A DNA stretch of 64,000 nucleotides from Omphiscola glabra (GCA_964017045.1 OZ024806.1:21249088-21313087), one strand, 5' to 3'. Shown: positions 22,442 through 35,155, counted from the first letter of the stretch. A program made the numbers and translations. Notes: a model not told the origin generated them from the sequence alone.

Positions 22442-22815
22442 ACCAAGCACTGTCTTTATCAATCAAGCACTGTCTTTATCAACCAAGCACTGTCTTTATC
22501 AACCAAGCACTGTCTTTATCAACCAAGCACTGTCTATATCAACCAAGCACTGTCTATATCAACCAAGCACTGTCTTTATCAACCAAGCACTGTCTATATC
22601 AACCAAGCACTATCTATATCAACCAAGCACTGTCTATATCAACCAAGCACTGTCTATATCAACCAAGCACTGTCTATATCAACAAACCACTGTCTATATC
22701 AACCAAGCACTGTCTATATCAACCAAGCACTGTCTATATCAACAAACCACTGTCTATATCAACCAAGCACTGTCTATATCAACCAAGCACTGTCTATATC
22801 AACCAAGCACTGTAT
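22442..22815. repeat. 20-bp minisatellite, about 19 copies
   Basis: The unit is caaccaagcactgtctatat, with cttt early and ctat later. Part of it resembles the caccaatcactgtcc segment of the neighbouring 49-bp unit. The + frame 22297-22911 is open only because of the repeat. Confidence 0.95.
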
Positions 22816-23555
22816 TTAAATAGAGCCACCCACCAAGCACTGTCATTATATAGAACTATCGACTACGCACGAAGACTGAATCGATCAATGTCCTGGTCTC
22901 ATTTAAGCTGAAACATGTGTAGGGAGCAAACACGCTTCTCATATACGTGGGAATTCATCTTATAGGGTTTGTCATTTAAAGTCGGAAATCTATTAATAGT
23001 ACATCCGGGCATTCGGTGCAGCCATTTTCATTTAATGGTTGAAAGATAGATTTTTTTTTTTTAAAACGTGGCATTGCGTTTAATAAATGTCTCATTGACC
23101 TTTCGGCACTTGCATATGCAGTCAGTGAAATTGGTCTTGACCTAAACTAAAACTTTTGTTTACAACTTTATTTTACGACAGATTTTGTTGTTTGTCCTTC
23201 GCACCAGAACATAACCAAGGGCAATTTTCGACTTCACTAGTATACTTGGAGTGAGCTGTATTTTGTGTAAAGTGAAGAAGGGTAGGTCAATATGTCACCC
23301 TCTGGTGTCTTTACTATCTGATCCAATGGAAAAATTTCGCCAAGACGACTGGAAATCGATACACTACATGTATGCTGAAATACATTTTTAGCAGCAAATT
23401 TTTAACGAAAACCTTGTTTAAAAATAGTAATAATACGTAATACGATGTGATCTTTTCCGGTCTCATAAATGACAAACTCTTTCTAGTTTGATGTATGTTC
23501 AGATTGTTAATGTCAAAACCAATGTGGTTCATTTCATGTACAATAATTCACCCTC
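22816..23555. other. Non-coding stretch, no gene seen
   Basis: No convincing coding sequence on either strand. Confidence 0.5.
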
Positions 23556-24145
23556 TCTCCCATCTCTCTAGCCTCACTTCTCCCCCATCTCTCTAGCCTC
23601 ACTTCTCCCCCATCTCTCTAGCCTCACTTCTCCCCCATCTCTCTAGCCTCACTTCTCCACCATCTCTCTAGCCTCACTTCTCCCCCATCTCTCTAGCCTC
23701 ACTTCTCCCCCATCTCTCTAGCCTCACTTCTCCCCCATCTCTCTAGCCTCACTTCTCCCCCATCTCTCTAGCCTCACTTCTCTCCCCATCTCTCTAGCCT
23801 CACTTCTCCCCCATCTCTCTAGCCTCACTTCTCCCCCACCTCTCTAGCCTCACTTCCCCCATCTCTCTAACCTCACTTCTCCCCCCATCTCTCTAGCCTC
23901 ACTTCTCCCCCATCTCTCTAGCCTCACTTCTCCCCCATCTCTCTAGCCTCACTTCTCCCCCATCTCTCTAGCCTCGCTTCTCCCCCACCTCTCTAGCCTC
24001 ACTTCTCCCCCATCTCTCTAGCCTCACTTCTCCCCCATCTCTCTAGCCTCACTTCTCCCCCATCTCTCTAGCCTCACTTCTCCACATCTCTCTAGCCTCA
24101 CTTCTCCACCATCTCTCTAGCCTCACTTCTCCCCCATCACTGTAG
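23556..24145. repeat. 25-bp CT-rich minisatellite, about 23 copies
   Basis: The unit is cacttctcccccatctctct plus agcct, strongly pyrimidine on one strand. Copies vary mainly in the number of C residues. Confidence 0.95.
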
Positions 24146-24454
24146 CGTCTGAGACTTGTGACTAATGTGAAAACTCTAATATATAAATATCAGCTGCCGA
24201 TTAGTGGTGGCAGACTTTTTTAATACAAATTGGTTTTAAGCAATTTTTAAGCCGTATTCTGTAATCAATACAGCAGCATTTGGTGTTTTTAAGGACCAAA
24301 ATACAAGAAAGAATTAAGAAAAGGGACAAATGTCCCTCAAGAAACACATTCAGAAGTACAGGAAAAACAAAACTGGGTGGAAGGTAGGATCTTTACCAAG
24401 AAGGATATCGATATATTGTGTGGAATCAACTTTACTTTAGTGTTGTGTGTTGTA

Positions 24455-24535
24455 CTGAAGAATGATGATGATTGAGTACTTTTATAGCGCCTATGTCCAT
24501 TTTATTCTAGCATGCTCACAGCGCTCTGATGTCAA
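24455..24535 (-). mobile_element. LINE 3' terminus, same family as 44 kb
   Basis: The sequence gattgagtacttttatagcg, then tagcatgctcacagcgctct, closely matches 44150-44210 next to the LINE fragment there. Here only the last 80 bp or so remain, ending on the minus strand in a (CATCAT)-type tail. Confidence 0.6.
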
Positions 24536-27500
24536 AAAATCTACGTTTTTTTTTTTTTAAGCCAAAAGCCGCAACGTTTGAGTTTTTATTTTGCGGTATG
24601 ATAATTAAAGTTTGTATTTGTTGAAAGTTGCCGCCTGAAAGAATGTCAGTGTGATGGCTGTGGCTAAAACCATACGCTGTTCTATAGCACGTACACACCA
24701 ACTATATTTACAATTAGCATAACGTTGGGGGCGGGTCCTTGACTTCCTAATTTGTCACTCTTGTGTGTCAACGGCAGGTCATTCTTTCGCCATCCTCTTT
24801 TTTTTTACTCTGACGTAGTCGCCCTCCTGATATATCCACCCGGGTCGAATAGAGGGGAGGTCCGATGCGACCCACACGATTTTGAATCCATAGAGTCCAT
24901 CTGAGACAGAAACTTTCAATGTAGTAGATGGATTATAATATATTCCTACCTGTTATCTTTTTCCTTACAATTGTTTTAATCGTTAAATCGTATACTTTTT
25001 ATAACACAAAATGGCCTGTGCATTTATCAAAGGTGGTATATGAGAGTTTGTTATAGATTCCATCGTTATTTCACTGGTAACATCCAGATTCGGGACACAA
25101 AACTGAGTAATTCTCACTGAAGCTCAAACCAGCTACATAACTTTTCGTTTTAAGAGAAATATTTTTAATGATAGTTTTGTATGTTTGGCATACTTTGGAT
25201 AACCTATAAAATATGCGTTATCCAGAAATATCCACAGCGTTTATTGCTATTTATATTTACTTACAAATTTGTTACTTAAAAAAATTAAGTACTATATATG
25301 TATCTTTAAAGATATCACACTTTTTTCATCGTGACCCCTCCCTTATTGTCTTGCTCTACATCCTTTAACCATACACTAAGAACAGATAAAGCTATGTTTC
25401 TCTAGACTTCATTTCCTTGAACTGTATTTCCCATCCGCGCAACACTCAGAACGGTTTCACGCATATCGTTTCACTTACACACATTGCTTGTGTCTACTTA
25501 CTCTACAGGTCCCTACCACAATCCGTCCCACCATACTTTTACCAAAGTTTACACTGGTCATGAAGGTCCCTACAACAATCCACTGCGCCCCATTTTACCC
25601 AGATCATTTCCAGCAATATTATACCAACTCTTACACTGGTCGTGATGCAGTTCCGTGTGTTCCTGCAGGGTCAACGCGTTATAAAAGCTCTTGTTATCTA
25701 AGTCGGTACGCCTCTGTGTGACCCGTTTAGAAGCTCACCTTCCTTATCTGGCATCAGTGAACAGACAAGTACGTCGCACGTTCACTGCTGATCCATATTG
25801 TTAGAGATTGATGTTTTATAGGTCAAGGAAATAACAATGAGAACATTTGTATTAAAAATATTTTTCTGTCTTAATTTGTCGTGTTTTTTTTTTGTTTTTG
25901 TTTTTTTGGGCGGCAGGTTGATTGTTGTTTTGTGTGTGTGTGCTTTTTTTCTGTTCTTTGGTGTACGTTGGGGGTAACAGCAGAAGTCCAATCCCCCTGG
26001 GACAACTAATTTCTGGTGCGTTAAAATTCCACAACAATATTAAATGTCAATGACACAAAAACCAAAGAATAAAACGATTTTTTTTTTATATTTTAAATTT
26101 TGAAATAATTTTTTTTTTAAAAAAAGCTACTTCATATTTGCATAAAGTTTCTTATAATGCATGTTTTTGTTTATAAGGATCTTTTGAGGGTCTTATAAGG
26201 GTCTTATGACTTGACTAAACACAGATGTTCGTGGCAGTTTGTCGTTTACGAAAAAAAATGGATGGTGGTATTTGTTTCCCTTGCCCTTGGCTTTTCTAAA
26301 TGACGATGCGCCACTGGTTGTTGCCTTTCTTGTTGTTTACTTCAAGCAAACAACCGGACGCAGCTTCATGCACTGACCAGGGATGATTTCTACTGCGTGT
26401 TTTCTTTTTTAATAATTTTTGTAAAAAAAAAGTAATTTCTGTAAATCTTTTGCACACTAAATGTTGATGTTATTGTGGCTAAACTTTCCACATTGTCAAT
26501 CTTCCTAACTCTCATGTAAGCGCCATACAATTTTGTATCAATTGCACTGAAACTATTCCGTTTTCAATGTTGTAAGAACTAAATTATGTCGGCTGAGGAG
26601 CCATTGGTAAACTCAATAATAATTTATCAGCTGCTGCAGTGGTAGGCAAAATGTAAATTGTAAGCAAGAATATCATATATTTCTAATAAATAGATTTGTT
26701 TCGCAGTGTCATTTATAAAAAAAATGTTGATTCGTTTTCTTTTCAATAATTTACATGTTATTGCTTAAATATTTTACACAAAGTGTTCACTTTTTTTTCG
26801 ATTTTATGCCTTCACACAACTTTTAAATGATTAAACTAAAAATTAAAAGCAATCTATTTTTTTTCCCCAACACAAACTGTTTGCAATTCATAAGATTTTA
26901 TGTTTCTACATCCATCCATCTTCCATTTTGCCCTTTAAAATTGTGATTTTTTCCTTTCCTCTGCCCTTAACAAAATAGGCTATCTAATTTTATATAATTT
27001 TCACTAATGTATTCATAGATATAACTGAAAGATGTCTGCTTCCGTCGAAAAAGATTTTAAAAAGAAAGGTGTAAGAGATAAGCATTTTTTAAATGTGTTT
27101 TTTTTTTTTGTTTTTTTTTTTTTAAATTCTTGATATATATACATATTGCGCTTGATCATTATAACACATGAAGTTCTAAATAAATGTTATTACTTTTTTT
27201 TTCTTTAACATAATGTGAGTATAAAGCGAAGACTTTTTTTTTTTGTCCACGCCCGCGTGATTAGATTAGGAAACCAAATGTATTTAAATCACGTGAACAG
27301 ACCTGGCAGTGAAATATTAAGTAAAAACTCAATGTATTTAAACGACTGGCAGAAAGTTATTGAACAAACAAAAATTTATGAAATTGTAAGTATATAAATA
27401 AAATCATTGGTTTTTTCTTTTGTTTTTTTTAATATTTTTATATTACTATTTAATTTAGAGTGAGAAAAAATATCGATCTATCAGAAGTTGAATATAAAGA

Positions 27501-27609
27501 TTTCGCAAAAGTTTGATCAGTTTTAATTTAAGTTCTAGTGTTAGTATTACGTTAAAATGTTTATATGTATTTTCATCATTTGAGAATACAAGAGGAAATA
27601 TACAAATCT
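24536..27609. other. 3 kb upstream of gene A, no gene seen
   Basis: AT-rich, with several poly-T runs (about 25885, 26080, 27100-27122, 27231). No open frame with recognisable features. The promoter of gene A should lie here or just upstream of 27610, but I see no TATA box I can support. Confidence 0.5.
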
Positions 27610-30600
27610 ATGGAAATGTGTCAACGATTCGGCCTTCTGCTCTCCCTGCTGTCCATTATTTCAAGAGCTGTTTGTTCAGGTAGGGGAGGTAATCTAGCGA
27701 GGGTGTGTCTCATGCAACGTCATGTTAGGCTAGTGATACACTCAGCATGTTAGAGTCATGTTAGGCTAGTGATACACTCAGCATGTTAGAGTCATGTTAG
27801 ACTAGTGATACACTCAGCATGTTAGTGTCATTTTAGACTAGTGATACACTCATCATGTTAGAGTCATCTTAGACTAGTGATACACTCAGCATGTTAGAGT
27901 CATTTTAGACTAGTGATACACTCATCATGTTAGAGTCATCTTAGACTAGTGATACACTCAGCATGTTAGTCATTTTAGACTAGTGATACACTCAGCATGT
28001 TAGAGTCATCTTAGACTAGTGATACACTCAGCATGTTAGAGTCATCTTAGACTAGTGATACACTCATCATGTTAGCGTCATATTTGGCTAGTGATACACT
28101 CATCATGTTAGCGTCATATTTGGCTAGTGATACACTCATCATGTTAGCATCATATTTGGCTAGTGATGCACTCAATTTAAATAAACTCTCACAGCAACAA
28201 CATTTGGAAGCAGGGAAGCCAAGGGCACCGTGGGTAGCAGTCACATCACAGAAGCGTCCGGTTTGGCGGCCAGTCGCGTGCATAACGGCGTCTTGTACAC
28301 TCACAACGACAAAGGAGACTCCAGCCATTTCTTTGCTGTGCATGTCGGGAACGGAAATCTGGTGAGTGTGAAAATCATTCACCTTAAGACATCAGTTGTG
28401 TCCTCAAGATTTAATGATGAACATTTTATCGGGAAGTGTGAGACTGTCCAATACTAAAATAATGAAATATATTAATTTTTTAACCATTAAATTAGAAGAA
28501 GAAAAAAAATATTAGTAATCACCATTACGGAACTCAATTGGTTAACATAACGCAAAAGGAGCACTTAACGTTTATAAAAATATCATTAAAATGAATAGAA
28601 AATAAATTATGCTGGTGTGCTGAACACTTTACATTCTTCCTGACATATATATCAGGAGACAGTAATTTGAGGTGTGTTCGGTGTACAATTAAATACACCA
28701 AATCTGGCTGAATGTATTGCTATCATTAGTTCCTTAATACAAACGTATTCTTTCTGTCCCCCAGACACGCACAAAAAAATACAGTGAACGATCTTTCTCT
28801 TCATGTGCCGCCAAACAATGGAATTCTCTTCCACTACACATCTGCAATATACCGAACATCACAGCGTTAAAAACTGCACTCAAAACCCCTCTCTTTAAAT
28901 TTTACTATGCAGACTGATTCACACGACTGACCAAAAATCGATGCTGCTGGGTGCCGTCCAATGCTTGACATGTAAATATAATGGCCGTCTGGTGCACTAA
29001 AACATCTTCCTTTGTGTCATCACTTTAATAAATAGTTATGGAATGGGTGGAGTGAATAAACAATTTAAAAAAAAAAATAATTAATGTATGTTGATTTTTA
29101 ATTTCATTATTATTTTTGTTAAATTATATCTGCGGTGAGCCTAGCCCGAGGCTTGGGTATCGTGCTTCATAAAACTAAGCGTATAACTAAAACAACCAAA
29201 CGCAGAGTAATCGCAAAAACTGGTCATATAAAATACAATAAATTTAAATATATTTTTTAAACTAGCTATATAGTCAGCGAAACGATCGTGGCCCTCAATG
29301 CGTGAACTTCCCATCTACTGAGGTTATCTGACAAAACACGCACTCAAGTACATTATAAGAATCACAGATAGTGCTCCCTCCCCCCGGCACACTTTTTGAC
29401 GCCCCTGAACTATATTAATATTCTTATATCCCACCCCCGTTTTATAACAAAGACTTATTACACCAACTATTTCCGGAAACCAGCGAAAATGTTCAGCACC
29501 CAACGCGCTTGTCGTATTTTTAAGAATCTCATTTAGAGCAGTCATCGAAAATAAATTTTATTTAGTGAAATAAGTGCCATCTGGTAGTGTAAATGACATT
29601 GTTACATAGATAATTATTTATTTTTATGATCATAAAGTCTCACGACTTTTTCTCAAACTGATGAAAGGTGGAGTTAAAGATAATCATAACGGCATAAATG
29701 CCTAAATAATTATGTTTGGTCTTTAGCCTTGTCATGTCTCTGATATATCTTTTTTTTCTTCATTTTCACCTAGTCGCAAAATAAAGTTAACATAAGTACA
29801 CCAAAAATATCTCGAAATACACGCCTCAGTCACAGTTTAACCTTTGTTAAAACATAAGTAATTCCCTTTCCTTAGCTTGCGACGTTCGTTGTTAGAAACG
29901 CACAGAACTACGACTGGGAGGACATCGCTGTGGGACCATGCGCAGACGACTGCGCTAGAATCACGTGCAGGTAAGTCTGACTAAAGAATAGGGGACACGC
30001 CATCATCCATTTTTTTTTAAATCATAAAAAAAAGCACTCCCCTCCCCATCTTTTTATTTACCCCCAAGAAGAAGCTTCAAAAAAAACCACAAAAAAACAA
30101 AAAAGCAGCCGATTCTTAAATAACTTTGCATCTTTGGATAGATTAGAAGAAAGTCTTTAACATACTTTTTTGTAACTAGAAATAACCGGCATATAACGTC
30201 GGCTACAGTGCGTGAAATTCCGAGCTACTCAAGTTATTTGACCAAAAATGCATTCAAGTAACGCACTTTATCAAATTCAAAATTAGTGCTAAATTTTGGG
30301 ACATTTATTTTGCGTACCTATTGAACAGTGCGTTGCATACATATATAGAGAATGTTTATTTGTGTGTATACATATACATATATATATATAACATCTTGCA
30401 TGTATTCTACTCTATAGCGCCACTATAACGCCATCACGTTACTGCATCTACATAGCCGACACTGGTGACCACGGTGGAGATGGTGCTAAGAACATCATCT
30501 ACATGATAAGAGAGCCGACCAACATTAAGGACGCAACACTGGATGCTGTCGACACTTTGTCATTCAGGTACGGGAATTTAAGCAGGTGTATTTCTTTTCT

Positions 30601-33600
30601 TTTTTTTTCAAATGGAACCTCTGCTTTAGGTAGACATCTGGCTTAATACGAAATAGAACAAAAGCTCCAAAAGTCTTTCATGCATTACTACATTCTGTTT
30701 GAACTACACGCCAACAATTAGGCTGGGTTTAAGGTTCCTCTAAGCCCTTGTATGGCCAACCCTGTTACTCAAGGTAACTACACACACGAAGTAACTGTCT
30801 TCATAAAGCACAACGTAATAAATTTTAAGAAAATCTGTGCAGATAATACTTTCAAAAGTTTAATAAACACCAGTCCTTTGGGCAACCACTTTCCTTAACT
30901 CTCGATATAGGCGATATATCAAAGCAAAGATATACTCAGTAGGCTCCCATTGGTCTTCTGTTGAGCTTTTTTTTACTTACGGATCATTTACTGCCTCCTT
31001 GGAAGCCGGTATTAACAGCCACAATTCGACGAAAAAAAACCCCATCTTTTTGTGAAATTTTAAAGTAAAATTTTTTATTATGTTTTTATCATTATTTATC
31101 ATTAGTATTTGGCGTGAAAGAGTTGCTAACATTAAGATAAGGTTATGTAAAGGTTAAAATAGGCTGTAAACACTTTGAAATGTGTTAAATGTGATCGACA
31201 AGTCCGATTTCTTGCTGGTTGCACTTAGGGCTAATCACTGGTTGCGGGGCGGGCAGGTGGTTGCTTAAGGGGCTACTCAGACACCAGCATTTTCCCTTAT
31301 TATTATGCTAGTTATCTGCTAGAACATCTCTAAACACTGCCAAGTCAGTGATTTCACTTGGTGCCCTTTGAGCAACCACTAATTTTTTTTTTTTTCACTT
31401 TGTAAAAAGTTGTGAGGAAAGGTTGACTCGTGGTTGCATTGGGTCAAGTTACTCTATACATTTCGTCTACATTCAATTCGAATCCTTTGAAAATTGTTTC
31501 TAAGGGGGGAGGGGGGGGGGGCTCCTGCAAAAAAAAACCGAGAGAACAACAGTTTGAAGCTTACACATTTTTTTTTCAATGGACAAACCCCAGTGACGTT
31601 TTATAAAGAAGGGAATGTGTGCAAAGAACTGTCAGTCCACGGAGAAGCCTGGGTGGATCAAATCTACAAACAAAAATGAAATATCTCTAATTTCAACTTG
31701 TGTACATTATTCTTTTGACTTACGGTTAAAATCCGAAAACAGCCGGTTGGGGAACTTGCCGGCCAGATCGGAAAATGGCCAATGTCGCTTTAAATTGACC
31801 GGTCTAAATCCAATATTTTCTTAAATTCAGTGATTTTTTCGACCAATTTGCGAAATGCCATGAGAAGTTCTTGGCTACTCGCAAATTATTGAACAATTTT
31901 ACGAAGGTTTTCGCAAAGAAAGTCTGCGCAGAACAAAATTTTATAACAATAAAGCATATTTAAGTTTCTTCTTCATTAAATTCGAATCCTTTGCTTTCAC
32001 GGGGTGCCTTACTAGCATTCCGCACATACTTTCTTTTCTTAATGCATTTTAATACATTTTTTTAAATAATGATTTTTTTCCTATATTTTAGCTCGTTAAA
32101 ACTTGTGTTTAAATTTTTTTTTAATTCTTCTGTGCTGATGGATTCAAGTGTGAGCAGTTTCACATGCGTTATTGAAAATTCATTTCTTTTCTAGAATAGG
32201 TGTTGTTTGAGAACTCACTGTTCTGTTTCTGGTTAGTAGAAAGCACTCTCGACAATCATGGCAACTGCAAGATAGTCATGCATCAACACATCGAATTTTG
32301 GCCCGGGTTTTCCCACCGCTTCACGAAATAGCCCGTTAAATCTAACATATATACTGGCCATTTCAAATGTATCTGACCTTGGCAACACCTTTCTGCCATT
32401 TTGCAACTTCGGCCTGCCAACTCGGTCACTGCCCGGGCTTCGGTCGTAACATATTTAATATAAAACTGATGCAAAGTTAAATCAATTTTTCTACAGTTGG
32501 ACAGAACCAGATGCCGAAACTTTGATGGTTTCCCCCGATGGAAGACTATTTATTGTATCAAAGGTCAAAGGGGGGAAAGCTAAAATATCAGAACTTCCTT
32601 CGTCTGCTTGGGGTCACGGACGAGTTAACCTCGACATGAGCAGGACGGCGACGTTACAGATCACCACGACGAGTAATGATCCTCAGGGCGGGGACATCTC
32701 ACCTGACGGGACGGAGCTTCTTCTGGTGGCAGAAGAAGGGGCCTACTACTTTAGGTCAGAATTTGTCTTGTATTACTTTGTTGCTGTTGTTGGATTGTTG
32801 TGTTTGTGTTTTGTCGTTTCAGTGTGCATTTAAAGAGTATTTGACACACTTATATTAATAGTGGTATCGCAACTTCTCTATGTAGAAGAATACACAGTAC
32901 ATAATAGTTGCATCACCTAATGTCAAAAGAATTTGACCCTTTTGTTATCTTGACTTAATTGAATTGTTCCTCGTATCGATTAGAGATGCTACTGAATATT
33001 TACTCAAACTGTCTTTCGTTGTCTGTCACATGGCATGCTTCCGTCTTTGCGAGACGAATGCAGAACAGCTATTGACACTGCATCACATGGCTAACGAAAC
33101 CGATCCTGCGGCTGCAATTCTCACAGGAAAACCTAGACTCCTGGTTATATTAGGCCTTCCGTAATGCTCTTTTTGTTGTTGTTGTTGTAGTGAAAGGGCT
33201 TTTACTTTCCTCCCTTTACAAAACAAAAAAAGCTTTGACCCTCGCAAAGTGGCGTACCCAGTGCAGCTACTTATCTAACACCGCAATTAAAACTGTCTAT
33301 TATTTTCCAAAAAAGTTAACTGAAACTGCAATGTATTTTCAAAAGGACTTCGTTTAGGATGAAGCAATCAGAACTATGAAGCGCAGGGTAGGGTAAAACC
33401 TGATAAACTTTTCTTTTGCTGTTTTGTGGCGTATTTTTCTCAGGTTTTCTCCGACTCCGTGCTTTATATTTCGTACTAAATCTCCAAAAAGGTGTGTCCC
33501 TTGTCAGTGTAAACGACGACGAGGATTGAGCAGTGGGCTAGCGACCCCAGTACCGTAAAAACAAACATTTGTACTACGGACACAGCAGCGGCATAAAATG

Positions 33601-34403
33601 CCAAAGCAATAGGCATCAAGATCAAAGCAATAGGCATCAAGATCAAAACAATGGACATAAAGATCAAAATCTGGACATCAAGATCAAAGCAATAGGCATC
33701 AAGATCAAAACAATGGACATCAAGATCAAAACAATGGACATCAAGATCAAAGCAATAGGCATCAAGATCAAAACAATGGACATCAAGATCAAAACAATGG
33801 ACATCAAGTTCAAAGCAATAGGCATCAAGATCAAAACAATGGACATCAAGATCAAAACAATGGACATCAAGATCAAAACAGATCACGTTACTGGATATTC
33901 GCAAAAATAAATTGGCTCAGGACAATTTAAAGGGAACTGTGTAATAAAACGCTGAACCCAGACTAAGGATAATAGAAGATAATCAAATTTTCGGTTATAG
34001 ATTTTGAAAAAAATAAATGGTTGTTGACAAATTTAAAAAAAGAGAATCAAATTATTTGTATCATTTCAAATATATCAGAACAACATGAAAAACTAGGCAT
34101 GCTAAACATTTAATAACATAATAATGATATATTTCTGTATAAAAGTTTTAAACTATATACATTTTAATGAAATTTAAAAAAATTTATATTTAAATTGTTT
34201 TCTGTTCCAGTGTTCCGGATGGAAACTACATCAACGCAGTTAGGTCATCTCAACCTGCCAGAATCTTATCATACCAACCAGTGCCAAGCACTGAAGCAAT
34301 ATGCTGGTCGTCAACAGGAAGTGGGTTTTATGTCCTCGCAGAAGGCTCCAATCAAAAAATTTACTATTACCCAAGGATTTCAGGCCCAACTGTGGTTGGT
34401 TAG
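27610..34403 (+). CDS. Secreted beta-propeller-like protein (gene A)
   Basis: Six coding exons join in frame with GT/AG introns: 27610-27679, 28195-28361, 29876-29970, 30418-30567, 32497-32754 and 34211-34403, giving 310 codons and a stop. The start is the second ATG of an open frame (an in-frame ATG at 27565 is also possible); it puts a hydrophobic signal peptide, RFGLLLSLLSIISRAVCS, at the very N terminus, so the product should be secreted. Motifs in order: GLAAS and THNDKGDSSHFF in exon 2; YDWEDIAVGP (residues 91-100) in exon 3; CIYIADTGDH (120-129) and IREP in exon 4; DAET, SPDGRLFIVSK and GGDISPDG in exon 5; EAICW and YVLAEG (287-292) in exon 6. From memory, this series (THNDSGD, WEDIA, Y-AD-GDN, EAL--DP, G-DISPDG, E-I-W) is typical of secreted beta-propeller-like proteins found in many bacteria and some invertebrates. 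No membrane segment follows the signal. Paired cysteines (101/105/110/120) could form disulfides. Function is unknown. Introns 1 and 5 hold minisatellites and intron 2 a LINE end. Confidence 0.87.
27716..28175. repeat. 36-bp minisatellite in intron 1 of gene A
   Basis: The unit is gttagagtcatcttagacta followed by gtgatacactcagcat, about 13 copies. The last three copies are a distinct subtype (catatttggc). The array starts about 35 bp after the intron's donor and ends 20 bp before the exon 2 acceptor, so it fills nearly the whole intron. Confidence 0.94.
28762..29081 (+). mobile_element. LINE 3' end in intron 2 of gene A
   Basis: A 50-codon reading shows YSERSFSSCAAKQWNSLPLH and ALKTALKTPLFKFYY, then a stop. 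This is the common C terminus of non-LTR reverse transcriptases (RSF--AAP-LWNSLP ... FK--LKT-LF). It is followed by a short 3' UTR and an A-rich tail at 29069-29081. It lies on the same strand as the host gene. Confidence 0.8.
29128..29185 (+). mobile_element. Retroposon 3' fragment related to 14.8 kb
   Basis: The sequence tgagcctagcccgaggcttg is the reverse complement, with a few changes, of cctagggctgggctcac near 14800. It lies in intron 2 of gene A. Confidence 0.45.
29262..30295. repeat. Two diverged copies of an unknown repeat
   Basis: About 110 bp at 29262-29372 and at 30185-30295 share gcgtgaa, ctactcaagtta-like, gacaaaa-cgca, ttcaagta and tagtgct in the same order. One copy is in intron 2 and one in intron 3 of gene A, on either side of exon 3. 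The class is unknown. Confidence 0.5.
30568..32496. other. Intron 4 of gene A, nothing recognised
   Basis: A 1.9-kb intron. The phrase attcgaatcctttg occurs at both 31477 and 31980. A poly-G run lies near 31505-31520. Open frames of about 60-70 codons are unconvincing. Confidence 0.5.
33601..33882. repeat. 21-bp minisatellite in intron 5 of gene A
   Basis: The unit is aatggacatcaagatcaaaac, alternating with aataggcatcaagatcaaagc, about 13 copies. Both strands show repeat-made open frames (33569-33910 on +, 33476-33904 on -). Confidence 0.94.
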
Positions 34404-34670
34404 ATGACATCATTGATCATCGTAGATTAGTGATCTTTCCTTTCAAACATTTCGTATACTATTTTAAATAAGGATCAGAGTATTTTGATGAATTGTAATT
34501 TGTATTGCATTAATGATCTTGATGGATTTCTGTAGTGAGTTAAAAAATTAAGGATTGTGTACCAAAGGCTATTTTTTAATGGCCTAGATTTAGTTAACAA
34601 ATTTGTTAACCTTGTCTTTGCTTTATTATTTATATCATCATTCATACTGTCACCTCCAGTTTGTCTAAAT

Positions 34671-34811
34671 CACTGGTTCTCAATCTGTGGGTCACGATCT
34701 GAAAACACATATTTATGAAGTAGGAATGAAAATATGTTTTATTGTTGTGGGTCACCTCAACATGATGAACTGCATTAAAGGGTTGCAGCATTAGGAAGTT
34801 GAGAACCACTG
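34671..34811 (-). mobile_element. 141-bp SPIN-like miniature hAT element
   Basis: The ends are cactggttctcaat and, inverted, cagtggttctcaac. The 8-bp flanks gtctaaat (34663-34670) and gtctaaaa (34812-34819) match at 7 of 8 positions, as expected for hAT. Read on the minus strand, the interior follows the SPIN order: cttcctaatgctgcaaccc, tttaatgcagttcatcatgt, ggtgacccacaac, tcctacttcat, tatgtgttttc, then gtgacccacag. It lies between the stop codon and the likely poly(A) signal of gene A, so it is probably in the 3' UTR. Confidence 0.8.
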
Positions 34812-34903
34812 GTCTAAAAGAGATAATGCTCTGAATTTTAAAACACCGTGATGCAAAGGGATATGTAACTCAACTGGACTGTCCCCACTTTTAATAATTT
34901 GTA

Positions 34904-34909
34904 AATAAA
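34904..34909 (+). promoter_or_regulatory. Candidate poly(A) signal of gene A
   Basis: AATAAA about 500 bp after the stop codon at 34401-34403, the first good match downstream. It predicts a 3' UTR of roughly 0.5 kb. Confidence 0.5.
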
Positions 34910-34968
34910 AACTTATTTTTTAAAAACAAAGTCGCTAATTTATGTTGTTGAATCAAAAAAATGTCTTC

Positions 34969-35155
34969 ATTTATTTTTCAACTTTTAGAACAAACAATAA
35001 ATTATTCAATAGATTTATTTTCAACTTTTAGAACAAACAATAAATGATTCAATAGATTTATTTTCAACTTTTAGAACAAACCATAAATTATTCAATAGAT
35101 TTATTTTCAACTTTTAGAACAAACAATAAATGATTCAATAGATTTATTTTCAAAC
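34969..35155. repeat. 43-bp tandem repeat, about 4 copies
   Basis: The unit begins atttattttcaacttttaga and includes acaaacaataaatgattcaa. It lies between the convergent 3' ends of genes A and B. Confidence 0.93.

Noticed and set aside
20981..24145. CRISPR-like appearance of regular repeats
   Set aside because: Units are directly adjacent with no unique spacers, there are no cas genes, and the genome is eukaryotic with spliced genes.
31470..31995. Repeated attcgaatcctttg thought of as a tRNA B-box-like motif of a SINE
   Set aside because: No A-box at the right distance and no cloverleaf could be drawn.
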